Positions 49,101 through 59,538 of a stretch of DNA of 64,000 nucleotides are shown here, piece by piece; positions within the stretch are counted from its first letter, which is position 1, and each line of letters begins with the position of its first letter. This DNA is from Leucaena leucocephala. Taxonomy: Eukaryota > Streptophyta > Magnoliopsida > Fabales > Fabaceae. A program made the position numbers and the translations under genes. A model generated the notes under the pieces. The model did not search any database and was not told the DNA's origin. It saw only the letters and a program-made list of their open reading frames with translations. The stretch is taken from NCBI GenBank assembly GCA_037074615.1, contig CM073538.1:21849068-21913067 (forward strand). The letters are read 5' to 3'.

Positions 49101-50687
49101 ATCTATGAGAATTAACAAGTCATAACGGAAGGAAGCATTACCCAAGGCAAAGCACCGATATGATCTTCATGACCATGCGTTACAACAACTGCTTCAATTT
49201 TGTGCCTCCATTTTCTTATAAATGTTGTATCAGGTATAATCTTTTGGACTCCAAGCTCATCATAGCTGGAAGATATGCAACGTAAATAAGCTTGGATCAT
49301 TTAAATACTAGAGGAAAAGAATGAAGAACAACCAATGACTGTCCATCAGTGATTTGAAAATCACTTTTAGTTCAAATGACATTCAGAATTTTTAAATGTA
49401 CTCATTATGAAAAAAGATTAAGAAGTCTAAAAAGAAAGATACAACAATTCTAGTGCATGTTTAACTTATAAGGTCTTCCATATCTAAGTAAATGCCTATA
49501 TAACCTTTGTGGCAAATTCAAGGGCTATTAAGACTGATAAACAACAAGAAAAGGGGAGGCAATGTTGGAGTTGTAAGACCTACTCTGGGAACATGACACC
49601 AGCATCAATAAGGATATAACGATCATGGTTCCCAACAAGCATGCAATTCATCCCAATTTCACCCAACCCGCCAATGGGAAGAACTCGCAGGGGTGGCCCA
49701 TTAGATCCTTCATAAAATTGCTCCATCTTGCGTTGAACAGAGTCTTCCATGCTTTTTCCAGGACCTTCGATTTTTCTTGATCTTTTGCGGGGTACTTTAG
49801 ATCCATCAATGCCTGCATAAGAGAGACAAATTAAAACAGTTAAGAGTAAATAACATCAACAATTGGTAAGACGGGGGGGATCTTTTGCGGGGTACAGTTA
49901 TGCATGGAATAAAGGTAGAACTATAAATACATGGGCATGACTAAAATCCAGGTCATAAATGTTCACTCTTACGAAATGAACAGACATTTCTCCTCCATTC
50001 TCTTCATAGATCCTACAAAAATCTGAGAAGTATAATCTTCTTTGGTACCTCCAATTTTGTTTTGTTTTGATCAAATTGGCGTTTAAAATTTATATCATAT
50101 ATGCGTCAAATATTGACCTCAACTATATTTTGACCTCTCAAAGCAAATAACTCAATCGTAAGCCCCCGTTCCAACACCATATGGGATGAAGCATGATAAA
50201 ACATAGGACAGAAGTTCTCAAATTGCCTTTTACTCCATGGCATAAATAATAAAGTTAAACTGTGACCAGTATAAGTTTTTAATTTGAATATTATTGAGAG
50301 TACCAATAAAAAATCATTAACTCTGGCCTCAACAATACATGAACACTGGAATAGTTATGATGGCTTCTAAGACAGCCCCAAAGCGCAAATAATTTCTTCT
50401 AAAAAGCTACTTCGGAAATAAACATCTCCAACTTCTCATAATCCAGCACTTAACATGCAGCCACATCACTTATACCCTCCCTCTCCCTTCGTCTTTAATC
50501 GTTAACCAGTAGAATAGTCGAAAGGTGAACAGAAAAGAATCGCATAAACGAAAAGGCACATCAACGAAATTCCCCATTTACCTACGAGCGAAGAAGAGCC
50601 AACCGAGCACAAAATGGGACGTCTTTTTGGGTTCGGGTGACGATAAAGGCTGTACGTACACAATGAAAGAGAACTACAGCTAGCCAT
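43142..50687 (-). CDS. RNJ: Ribonuclease J, chloroplast, with C-terminal Myb/GT-1-like domain
   Basis: Metallo-beta-lactamase/beta-CASP ribonuclease that trims plastid transcripts and removes antisense RNA. Exons, reading leftward: 50687-50582, 49812-49584, 49265-49142, 48455-48399, 48147-47956, 47875-47798, 47576-47394, 47310-47230, 46446-46381, 46282-46190, 45922-45797, 45684-45571, 45445-45350, 45264-45167, 45088-44685, 43898-43450, 43243-43142. All phases agree, giving 865 aa. The Ser-rich N-terminus (MASCSSLSL, then basic residues) fits a plastid transit peptide. The metal motif THGHEDH lies at 141-147. Further motifs are DSTN, TTGSQAEPRA and TSGHAYRGE, with PIHGEL in the beta-CASP/C-terminal part. 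Residues about 768-835 form the Trp-containing Myb/GT-1-like helices (RNKWKPEE, LWEEIS, CKSLWTSLIQKYE) found only in plant RNase J. A Glu/Asp/Ser-rich linker precedes them. Confidence 0.95.
44610..44626. repeat. (GT)n microsatellite in an RNase J intron
   Basis: A short uninterrupted GT run in the intron between exons 15 and 16, seen directly. Confidence 0.8.
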
Positions 50688-50719
50688 TCTTTAACTTAAA
50701 CAACCCTACAAGACTACAA

Positions 50720-51630
50720 TCGCAATAGACAGGCGAGAGAAGAATCCCCAAGTGAAGAATAGTTGAAGGTATCTTGAGTTCTCAAAGACTCGAACTACAA
50801 AAGTGAAACTTTGTTATACTGGTTGAGGGGAGGGTTTAGAACTTTGAAGCTGCTACAGCCTTCAACTCAGCGGGAAATAAGAGTGTTGAAGGCCTTCCGC
50901 TTCTTTACTTGCCTGAGGTTCAGAAATATCTTTCTTATCATTTTACCCAACACGACAAACGTAACGCAGGATGATACGTGCGGAGCAAAATATTTTTTAT
51001 CGCACGTGTAAGAATGAAATAATTATTTTGTCTCCAAAAAATTTTCAATTCCATTATATGCCTATATATATATTATTTTATATAAATACTAACAAGTCAT
51101 TCTGAGAAAAATACTAACAAATCATATTATTTAAATTAGGAGTATTCACAAGTTAAAAAAAAAATCGTAGTAATTTTAATACAATCAATTTAAATACTTA
51201 CACCTAAAAACATTATCGCAAAATCATTTTCATTAGCAACTCTAGAAAAACTTTACAGTTAATTAATAGTGATCTAACTTAAGATTATCCTCTCAACGGA
51301 CATTTACTTTGTATGCCATTCTCTCTCTCTCTCTCTTTTTGAGAAAATACTTTGCATGTCATTCTACTAATAAGAAAATGAACGCTAAGGTTGGACTAGG
51401 CCATAGTGATTGGCTTGATATGAATAGCAATAATTAAATTATAAATTATAAGAACAAAATTATATTTTTTAGGAGAAAGAGATTAATATTAATAAATTAT
51501 TTGAATAAAAATATAATTTTCCTCGTTTACCTTCAAAAATATATTTTTCCTTACAAAGTCATGTTAATTGGAGGCATATCAGTTTAATACTCGTATGAAA
51601 AAAAAAACCCTTAGACATGTTTTTTTGTAA
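50720..51630. other. Spacer between RNase J and the WD40 fragment
   Basis: Contains the RNase J 5' leader and promoter on its left side. The rest is AT-rich with a (CT)n run at about 51321-51340. I looked for upstream exons of the WD40 gene and found none. Confidence 0.5.
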
Positions 51631-51635
51631 CGTGA

Positions 51636-52593
51636 TAAAATTGTGAACTGCCTGTTATTTTCTGATGATGATTCTTTTCTCATTTCCAGTTCTGATGTCA
51701 GTATGATGTGTGTTTGGTCTTTGATTAGGTAAAAAAATCCGAGTTTTCTGTTTGTTGAGAATTTTGGCCTTTTGAGAAAACTCATAAACCACCATAGTGA
51801 TGCATTTGTGATGATCATTTTGGTTGAAGTTTGTTTGATCCGGAAGGTATTGGAAGCTTGCCTCCTCTGTTACATTCTTTGTCAGGGCATGAGTCCAGCA
51901 TAACAGGTCTGGTAACTACATCAGGCAGTTACTTCTCAGTTCTAGTATCAAGTTCCCTCGATGGAAATCGCAAGGTGATTAGTCAATTCAGGTCACCAAA
52001 ATTCAAATATTTGCATGAGTCTGCTTCGGCCTAAAATGGCATTTTCTGTTTCTTATAGGTGTGGGACTTCACCTCGGGACATCTTGCGCAAACTTATGTT
52101 CATCATTTGCCAATAACTTCCATTTTTCTTTACCAAGGAGGGGGCCTTTTGTGGTAGAAAGCTTGATGTAGGTCTAGAGGAAGAACTTGCCTGTATTGCA
52201 TCAGACCAATTACTTGAATTGAAGGGACACAGGTAAGCCTGATACTTGAAGCTTCTCATATTATAATCTAACCCTGAAAATTGGCTTTATCCGTTTGAGC
52301 ATTGTGAATACTTCATTTTCTGATCCATCATCCGTTATATGTAATGTCAGTGAGCAAGATAGAGAAAAGGATGCAATTTTTTAGTTGTTTATTCCAACTT
52401 GAATAAGTTCTGTGCGCCAATTCTTTTAAGGAGGTAATGAGGGTTAGTCTGATTCTTGTCAAGTATGCAGGGGAGCAATAACTGCCCTGACCTCTGGTCA
52501 AGGTGGCCTAATATCTGCCTCTGAAGATAATACAATCAGAATTTGGGATGTCATTAGCTGGACAGTTGTTCGAAGGATCGATGTCAGAAAAAC
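51636..52593 (+). pseudogene. Truncated RID3/IPI3 (WDR18)-like WD40-repeat gene fragment
   Basis: Four exon-like blocks with intact splice sites: about 51636-51728, 51830-51974, 52059-52232, 52471-52593. They spell WD40 material: CLLFSDDDSFLISSSD then CVWSL; LHSLSGHESSITGLV then SSSLDGN; KVWDFTSGHLAQTYVHHLPI; LDVGLEEELACIASDQLLEL; ALTSGQGGLISASEDNTIRIWDV. The order matches the middle of plant ROOT INITIATION DEFECTIVE 3-type proteins. The N-terminal and C-terminal parts are absent, a stop codon precedes the first block, and the third block has a frameshift and short deletion after LYQGGG. It is best read as a decayed partial duplicate, although it might still be transcribed. Confidence 0.75.
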
Positions 52594-52599
52594 GTAACA

Positions 52600-53000
52600 C
52601 AATCTATTAACTTGTACTATTATTCTGCCCTTTTTATGGTAGAGAGTTGTAATTCATTTAGACCTATATATATATATATAGAAATTACTATTTCTTATGG
52701 CATAAGTTAAGCTGAAGTAAAAGGTAAAACCAAATTATGGTTGGGAAGATTTTGGGACTAAGGATTTTTGAACCAAAAGTCTTTAAGTTGAATTTGAAGT
52801 AACTTTTTTTTTAACTTTTTTTTTTCTTTATATTTAAACATTTTAAAATTGATTTTTTAATATACTATCCTAAGAAGTTTCTGTTGGCTTTTTTCGAATA
52901 AAAAACTATCTGAACATAAATTATATTATATTAATTGAGTTTTACCTAAGCGAAAATTAGTGGAGATGAAAGTAAGTGTTGTAAAAGTTAATCCAAACAA
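52600..53000. other. Spacer between WD40 and argininosuccinate synthase fragments
   Basis: AT-rich with a short (TA)n run at about 52667-52680 and long T runs. No gene is seen. Confidence 0.5.
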
Positions 53001-53004
53001 ACAC

Positions 53005-53725
53005 TTACACTCTGTATCCAACACTAACATCAGCAACATGACACTTCAAATTGTAGTTGAACACTGAATATTTTGTGTTGTGGTGATTTTTCCTGTGTTG
53101 TGGCATACTATTTTAATGCCAGTGCTTCACAACAATCAAGTTTTCATCAGGCTTGACACTTTGTAGCACCTGCACTTCTATCTTACAGATATATGTAAAT
53201 TGGGATAGAGTCAGGATTACCTGTTTCAGTTAATGGCAAGAGGCTTTCCCCGGCATCCTTGCTCTTTGAACTCAATGATATCGGTGGAAAGCATGGAATT
53301 GGCCGGATCGATATGGTTGAAAATCGGCTTGTATGTGGATATGAAAACCCGAGAAGTTTATGAAACTCCTGAAGGGACAATGCTTTTCACTGCAGCAAGA
53401 GAGCTAGAATCTTTGACACTTAACCGGGAAACAATTCTAGTCAAAGATGCATTCGCCCTTAAATATGCAGAGCTGGTGTATGCTGGAAGGGGGTTTGATC
53501 ATCTCAGGGAGTCCATGAATGCTTTCATGGAGAAGATCGCAGCAGCTACAACAGGTTCTATGACTTTGAAACTGTACGAGGGCTTTGTTACTGTTACCGG
53601 CCGGAAGAGCCCTTATAGTTTGTAAGAGTGGTCAGATTTATGATCAGGCCGATGCCGCCGGGTTTATACGGCTTTATGGCCTTCCGATGAGGATGAGAGC
53701 AATGCTTGAGAAGGGTATCTAGGAG
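53005..53725 (+). pseudogene. Argininosuccinate synthase 3' fragment (intron 7 end plus exon 8), copy 1
   Basis: From about 53180 the sequence matches the last exon of the intact gene at 63120-63672 almost throughout. An internal open stretch (about 53326-53622) encodes TREVYETPEGTMLFTAAREL, then ALKYAELVYAG, AFMEKIAAATTGSMTLKLYEG and VTGRKSPYSL. It is non-functional: frameshifts occur before this stretch, a stop follows SPYSL, and a deletion removes the residues corresponding to YRQDISSFENDP. The 175 bp before it matches the intron-derived sequence at 57970-58150. No upstream exons are attached. Confidence 0.88.
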
Positions 53726-53739
53726 TTGGTTTTGTATAA

Positions 53740-54555
53740 CAGGCCTGTTTTGTTGCTCTCAACATTTTTGTGTAGTTTTACTGGGAAATTTTTCTAGCTT
53801 CATTATCTATTAGGTTACATTACAATAATGCATGAATGCATTTTAAGGGATTCCTTATCTCAACTTATGAAGTAACAGTGTGGTGTAGAAAATGTGGAGA
53901 CGTACGTGGTTAGTCTTTTTTTTTTTCTTTTTTTTTTTTGAGAAATTGTTAGTCTATTTTAGTATATGTTAATTTTTAAAAGACTTAATTAAGTAATTTT
54001 CTAAAATTATGAAAATTGTTTAACTAGAAAAAATTTATAACTTTTCAAAATTATTCTTTAATTGATATATCAAGTTACTACCTTTAGTCCTAATTATAAG
54101 ATACAATTAACTTTTTTAGATAAATATAATAAGCTAAATAAATTAATTAATTATGATTAAATTTAATCTTTTAAAATAAATTTATATTATATATTTTTTA
54201 ATCCATTCAAATTAGTTTTATATTAGTTACAATTAATTAATTTATTTATTTTATATTTTGGATCTATCAAAAAAATTAATTAAATTTTATAATTAAGATC
54301 GAGCTAATAAATTACTTTTGAATGGGAGAGAATAATCAAGTAAAGGAAAAAAACCACTATTTTAGTTGTTAGCAAGGACCCCTAATTTATATGTATGGCA
54401 AAAAAAATGAACCAATTGAATATTTAGTTCATCAACAATCTATTAATTTTGAACTAACTCAAATATTAGTAAATATATTCTCTAATATTGGCTGGCATAT
54501 CATTTTCATATGAATATTCTTGTTGCCTTAAATGCTCATATGATTATGGATGATC
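53740..54555. other. Spacer with AT-rich MITE-like segment
   Basis: No gene. About 54080-54310 is one of the AT-rich palindromic MITE-like repeats, with an end reading AGTCCTAATTATAAGATA followed by AACTTTTTTAGATAAAT. Confidence 0.5.
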
Positions 54556-54560
54556 TGTAG

Positions 54561-54712
54561 GTGACTAGTGGAAAATTGCTCATGACTTGGAGGGCTCATA
54601 ATAAAACTTAGAACTGCCTATTGTTCCCTGAGGATGATTCTCTCCTCATTTCTAGTCGGTATGATATGGTGGGTTTGGTATTTCATTAGATAAAGTCTAG
54701 GTAAAAAAGAAA
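54561..54712 (+). pseudogene. Second RID3-like WD40 exon fragment
   Basis: After a CTGTAG acceptor the sequence reads VTSGKLL, then TWRAHN, a stop, NCLLFPEDDSLLISS and a shifted remainder ending near a TAGGTAAAAAAG donor. The second half aligns with 51646-51735 at DNA level, including ACTGCCT, GATGATTCT and CTCATTT. The first half supplies a segment (GKLL...W.AH) that is missing from the copy at 51636, so this is an independent and more 5'-complete relic of the same exon. Confidence 0.7.
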
Positions 54713-55483
54713 AAGGCAATTCTGACTCTAATCTTCTTTTGTTTCCTGGCGCCTGTAAAACATTACAAAAGACTGGGTGTTTTTAATGTAAATTGTTGGC
54801 TTGGGTGGCAATGAATGGCATCATACCAGAATAAAATCTGTATTGCATTTATGAGTTTGAGGAAAGCTGAGCCCCAAATAGCTCAAAATACTGAGTCTCT
54901 TCCACATGTAAAATAAAGGGGAAATTTGAAAAAAGAGACCCCCATTAAAAATTTAATTAGAAAAAATAACTTAAATCAGATTATCGATATTTTGTGTCTA
55001 CAAAATTTTTAAAATAATAATATTTTCTGTGTATAAAAATTTATTAGGTCCTCACTAATAAAATTTCCAGTAGGAAAATTTTCCCTAATTTTCCCAATAA
55101 ATTTACCAAGACTGAAATGGAAGATTTCATTTTCATGGCTTCCCCACTTCGGAATATCTTATTTGCTAAGGATTACACGTTCGAAGATTACTTTTTGGGG
55201 TGCCAAATAGATTTTTGGTAATATTCCACTCAAATTTATATTTTTTAAAATTTAAAAGAGAAATAGAATGTTACACATTTTTAATCAAAAGTCTCATGTT
55301 TTTTTTTGGCAAAACGAAAGTCTTAGATTTAAGTCATAAAAATATTTAACAGTAGAACTTAACTATTTTCTATTCTAAAAACATAAAGTTCTAGGTAAAA
55401 AGATTAATGAGCTCCCATGATCATTTAGGAAATTAAATAATATGCCCTAAATGGCTCTAAATTTCTCTAAACTTGCCCCACCA

Positions 55484-55975
55484 AATTCTATGCCTATGAC
55501 TTCATTTTCAGCTACCTCTTCAACTAGCCCCCCTCTTCCATTTTTCCATCTTGATCTTGAGGAAAGATAATTCTTCGGTGAACTCTTCTTATATGATTAC
55601 TTCATCTACATGATAGATGTCATAGGGTTTGTCAAATTCATCCCTCAACATTTGACTATATGTATGATTTATTTAGCTTATTTTAAATGCTTTTGCGTTA
55701 TATGAATTAAGTATTTGAAACTCTCCAAATTCTATGCCTATAACCTCATATTTAGCTACCTCTTCGACGGGCTCTGCCTCTTCTATTTTTTCATCTTGAT
55801 CTTGAAAGACAGATAATTCTTTAGCAGACTTTTCCTATACAAATATTTCATCCACGTGATAGATGTCATAAAGTTTGCCGAATTCATCCCTAGACATTTG
55901 ACTATGTGTATGATTTATTTAGTTTATTTTAAATAATTTTACGATGTACGAATTAAGCATTTAAAACTTCATTTA
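55484..55975. repeat. Tandem duplication of about 247 bp
   Basis: Two adjacent copies, 55484-55730 and 55731-55975. They share CAAATTCTATGCCTAT, TAGCTACCTCTTC, TTTTTCCATCTTGATCTTGA or a close variant, GTGATAGATGTCATA, GACATTTGACTATGTGTATG and ATGATTTATTTAG. Minus-strand frames look weakly protein-like but contain stops. The origin is probably a transposon relic. Confidence 0.75.
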
Positions 55976-56261
55976 TGCGCAACTTGTAAGTGATATTAAG
56001 GCATCTTCTTTTTACTGACACTTTCTTGTTGGTTCTTTCTTCTACTATCAAGCTTTTTTTTTACTCAAGGCCTTTTCAAATAATTAAAAGAACCTAATAG
56101 TATTATTATTATTGATGATGTTTGAATTATCAAATTGAATGCACAACCTGATTCATATTCCATATCTTTGTAGATGTATCTACTCTTGTTCTTTTTGCAC
56201 CGTCCTAAAACTAGAAATTGGAATTGACATGGATATTGCTATTACTTTATCTCACTTTTGC

Positions 56262-56332
56262 AATTTGCAAAGCTACAGGGTGACATTTTGGAAGACACAA
56301 CAAATGAGCCAAAAAAAAATATGTATATAATA
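56262..56332 (+). pseudogene. Argininosuccinate synthase exon 7 fragment, copy 2
   Basis: The sequence GGGTGACATTTTGGAAGA followed by AACAAATGAGCC matches exon 7 of the intact gene (62432 onward) and reads GDILED, then NEPKK. It stops matching at about 56332, where a GC-rich transposon-like block begins. It shares TTTGCAATTTGCAAAGCTA with the copy at 57785, which the intact gene lacks, so the two fragments are closer to each other than to the intact gene. Confidence 0.8.
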
Positions 56333-56333
56333 A

Positions 56334-56475
56334 GCGTGTGCATAGAGTCCGGATGCTCGGTAAAAAATTGCCCAACTCAGCCCAAAAATAGTGGCCCAAC
56401 ATATGATTGGGCAGGGGCAAGCTAAGCTAAGTTTCGGGCAGGGCATCGGGCGAGGTATGTCACCCTGCCCATTTG
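56334..56475. mobile_element. hAT-like MITE fragment
   Basis: A GC-richer block with repeated GGGC, CCCAAC and GCCC motifs (for example GGGCAGGGCATCGGGCGAGG and CACCCTGCCC). This style is typical of non-autonomous plant hAT elements. It truncates the exon fragment on its left and ends at the AT microsatellite. The ends are not defined well enough to be sure. Confidence 0.4.
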
Positions 56476-56482
56476 TCATAGT

Positions 56483-56485
<3 letters not shown>

Positions 56486-56517
<32 letters not shown>
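56486..56517. repeat. (AT)n microsatellite
   Basis: A perfect AT dinucleotide run of about 32 bases, seen directly. Confidence 0.9.
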
Positions 56518-56519
<2 letters not shown>

Positions 56520-56520
<1 letters not shown>

Positions 56521-57780
56521 AAAAAAAATATTTATGTAAGCTCTAATAGCATAGCAAGTAAATGGAGTTGCGATAATATCTTCATATCAGTGTCAAACAG
56601 CGACAACGGCGGCTAGGTGAAGACTGAAGACCAGATATGCGATTGGGACTTGGGAGTCTGCCTACAACCATTGAGCGGTGCCAACGAAGAGGCAAAAAGA
56701 TGCAATCCATATGCCGATAATCCGATATACGGAATGATATTCATGCCAGCAGTGGTGACAAGGAGAGCAACGATCGCTAGGAAGATCACCATTTTTTTTC
56801 CAGCAGTTCTTCTAGGATCTAACGTTGGTGTAAAGAATGTTGTTCGCCCTATCAAGCTGCCAGAAGCAAAATGATTACCTCCTTATACTACATGGATTTT
56901 TCTAGATAGGTTCATTGAGAGACTTGTGTTTTTCATTCTCAATGTGCACGAATCTAGTCCAAGTCGTGCTTTTATTCTAATGCTTAATCAATTGCACATT
57001 TGTTTAATATATTGAATTGTAACTCTCATTTCTGTTTGTCTGACAATCTGATCCTTGGTTCCATTGGTGTCCGCATACAATTAAAAAAGAGAGGCAGATA
57101 GAGCATATTACAAAGTGACTTGGATCCCCCAATTGTTATTCATTAAGGACTTCCATCCATAGCTTCGATTCTGGCTTTTGACCCTGTTCAGCGACTTCTG
57201 GGTATTGAGACACTGTAAGTTTATTGAATGTTGTTAATTGGCTTATTGACTTATGGTATAGTGACTTATGTGTATCACTTGTAAGTTTATTGGACCTCAA
57301 ACCTAAGCACTGACAACTTCTCTTCAGTAGCTGGGAGTATACAGCTTCGATAAGTAATGTAGGTTTGTGATCTATTATATGAAGTCAATGAATCTTCTAA
57401 TAAACTTATATGTTTCACTAAAATAGTAAACTCTCTGGCATAATGTAATGCTTTATTCAATTTGTCCATGTTGTCAGAGCCTTCCAAAGATAATCGAACA
57501 TTCTGAGAATTTTTCCTCTTTGAATCTTTCATAGAAACTTTAACTTCTACACATTTGAATGGGATACGGTAGCCAGTCACACTACAGTGATATTTGTGTC
57601 ACCCTACAAATCCAAAAGCAACTTATAGATAAAAAACTCATAAAAACAGAATGGCAAAAGATACTCCATTTGGGTTAAAAAAGAACACAAGGACATAAGG
57701 GTATGCAATAAGAGGTATTATGATGTCCTAAAACTAAAAGTAGACTAGGTTTGAAACTTTACATAACTACTTTTGGGAGA
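56520..57780. other. Unassigned region with two short open frames
   Basis: Overlapping 80-85 codon frames at 56613-56874 lie in a GC-richer block. The minus-strand version has a hydrophobic segment, but neither matches a family I know. A 97-codon minus-strand frame lies at 57580-57287. No splice partners or promoter features tie them to a gene. Confidence 0.35.
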
Positions 57781-57784
57781 TATT

Positions 57785-58188
57785 TTGCAATTTGCAAAGC
57801 TATAGGGTAACAATTTGGAAGACATAACAAATGAGCCAAAAAAAGATATGCATATACTATATAATGTTGTGGATCCAAAGGATACTCCAAATCCACCAGA
57901 GTAAAGAACTAAAGATATTCTTATATTCTTATTATGTTACTAAGCACCAAAATATTGAAGACAATATTAGACTGTGATATGTATCCAACATAAATATCAA
58001 TAATATGACACTTCAAATTGTAGTGAAACACTAAATATTTTGTGGTGTGGCCATTTTTGTCATGTGTTGTGTCGCATATATATTTCAATGCCAGTGTTAC
58101 ACAATAGTAATTTTTTGTTAGGTCTAACTCTTTGTAACCCCTACCCTTCTATCTTGCACAACTAGTTAGAATTATCTGTTTTAGTACG
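57785..58188 (+). pseudogene. Argininosuccinate synthase fragment (exon 7, intron 7, exon 8 start), copy 3
   Basis: Exon 7-like sequence at about 57804-57895 reads NEPKKDMH, then a shifted VDPKDTPNPPE, followed by the GAGTAAA donor context and the CTTATTATG and AAGCACCAAAA landmarks of the intact gene's intron 7. From 57970 it matches the sequence before copy 1 (TGACACTTCAAATTGTAGT and TGCCAGTG landmarks). It breaks off in exon 8 near TTAGAATTATCTGTTT, right beside an LTR-type primer-binding site. The frame is broken and most of exon 8 is missing. Confidence 0.85.
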
Positions 58189-58194
58189 TTCTTA

Positions 58195-58379
58195 GCTCTG
58201 ATACCACTAAAAATACACAAATAAGTTCTGCCATATTATTTATCTCTGTTTCTTTATTCTTTCTTTTTGATCCTCTAACTTCTCCTCATTTTCCTTTTTC
58301 TCTTCTCTTTCTTTCTCTCATCCAATATTACAATACTATAACAATGGCTTTAGATTGGATGGTTGGATGGTTCTCAACA
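58195..58379 (-). mobile_element. Short LTR with tRNA-Met primer-binding site (TRIM-like or solo LTR remnant)
   Basis: On the minus strand an approximately 173-bp segment starts TGTTGAGAACC (58379) and ends near 58207. It is followed at once by TGGTATCAGAGC, the standard complement to initiator tRNA-Met used as primer-binding site by plant LTR retroelements. LTRs this short are typical of TRIM elements. No internal coding region or second LTR was found. The PBS side abuts the broken argininosuccinate synthase fragment. Confidence 0.65.
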
Positions 58380-58389
58380 CTCCCCAATG

Positions 58390-59100
58390 TGATTCTAAAG
58401 GGAAAAAAACAGAAAATGGAGGATGTGACTTGTCAACATGGCAATGTGAAGGAGTGCAACTAAATCTTTAATGGTGCTGTGAGTAGATTCCAAATGCCAA
58501 AAAGGTGCCTAGTTATGGCATATGTATGTGGGTTGACAAATGAAATTGTAAAGTCTAACAATCACTTGTAAGGCATGTATCATATACGCTTTACTCAAAG
58601 CCACGTTAAAATAAACAAGAATACCAAAAGGAAAAAAAATCAAGGCCAACAGAATTGTTGCTCTCATAATTCAAAAAGTGAACTTGAAGGTCTTACCAGA
58701 TAGGTAACTTTGAAAACTTAAATTGGAAAATTTATAAATTTGTTATTGTAAAAATTTATTACTTTATAAAATATTTAAATTATTTTTAATCATTTCTACT
58801 CTCTAAATTTATTGTTATAGAAATTTATTACTTCCTAAAATATGCAAATTTTATTACGTTGTGAGATTCCTTTTAGATTATACATAATTGACAAATTAAA
58901 TTTAACAATTTATTCAATTAAAAATATTAATAATATATTCTTCTTTTCTTTTCTTTTTCCTTTAAAATAAAGAAGATACATTGTCCAATTAGGCGGTAGG
59001 ACCATCAATATCCAAAAATGAAGTTGAAATGCCACAAGAGCCGCTTAGCATTAATCCCTTTTTTTATTCATCACTTGTATTCAATTTACACGTGACATCA
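58390..59100. other. Spacer upstream of the argininosuccinate synthase gene
   Basis: AT-rich, with a short internal near-repeat (AAATTTATTATTGTTATAGA-type wording around 58738-58850). No gene was seen. Confidence 0.45.
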
Positions 59101-59104
59101 ATGG

Positions 59105-59275
59105 GATTAGTTTGAGTGATAAGCGATTCGATATCGTTTAAGCGAGGTTTTGAGTTTGAGCCTTGGTGTATGTAGAAAATTCTGGTTGGGAGACTCACTC
59201 TCTATAGTTAGATGTGCGATGCGGGTCAGATCCGGATATAATTGGGGCAAAATTTTAATAAATCTAGCGTGCAAC
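59105..59275 (+). mobile_element. SINE-like repeat, family copy 3 (most complete)
   Basis: Begins ATTAGTTTGAGTGATAAGCG (A-box-like), includes CGTTTAAGCGAGG and the B-box-like GAGTTTGAGCC, then TGTAGAAAATTCTGG and GATGTGCGATGCGG, and ends GCAAAATTTTAATAAA. It aligns with the minus-strand copy at 26915-27095 over about 170 bp. It sits 265 bp before the argininosuccinate synthase start codon, so it may be part of that promoter. Confidence 0.6.
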
Positions 59276-59538
59276 GAAAAAAAATTTATCACGTGCCACT
59301 TTTTGTTGCTGCTGCTTCTGCCAATGCCACATGGCAATCGATGAGTGAATAATTAGATAACGAGAGAAATGCATGCCGTGCAAGAATTGCATGTCAAAGT
59401 TCTAATTGCTTTTAGCTGAAACCGTTTCTGGTTTTGCTGCTCACATTCATTCTCAGCAATATTGCTATTTGCTATCCATATATTCAAACGACGGAAAAAA
59501 TAGGGAAAAAGATATAGGGTACGAGAGAATCGGAAGTC

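Noticed and set aside
51636..53725. A single functional fusion gene joining WD40 exons to the argininosuccinate synthase exon
   Set aside because: The WD40 part has a frameshift and missing ends, and the exon 8 part is frameshifted at its start with a premature stop. The ASS acceptor is preceded by ASS intron sequence, so the adjacency comes from duplication.
56613..56874. Overlapping 80-85 codon frames, the minus-strand one with a hydrophobic segment
   Set aside because: No recognised family, no splice partners, and open frames on both strands of one GC-richer block. Left as unassigned.
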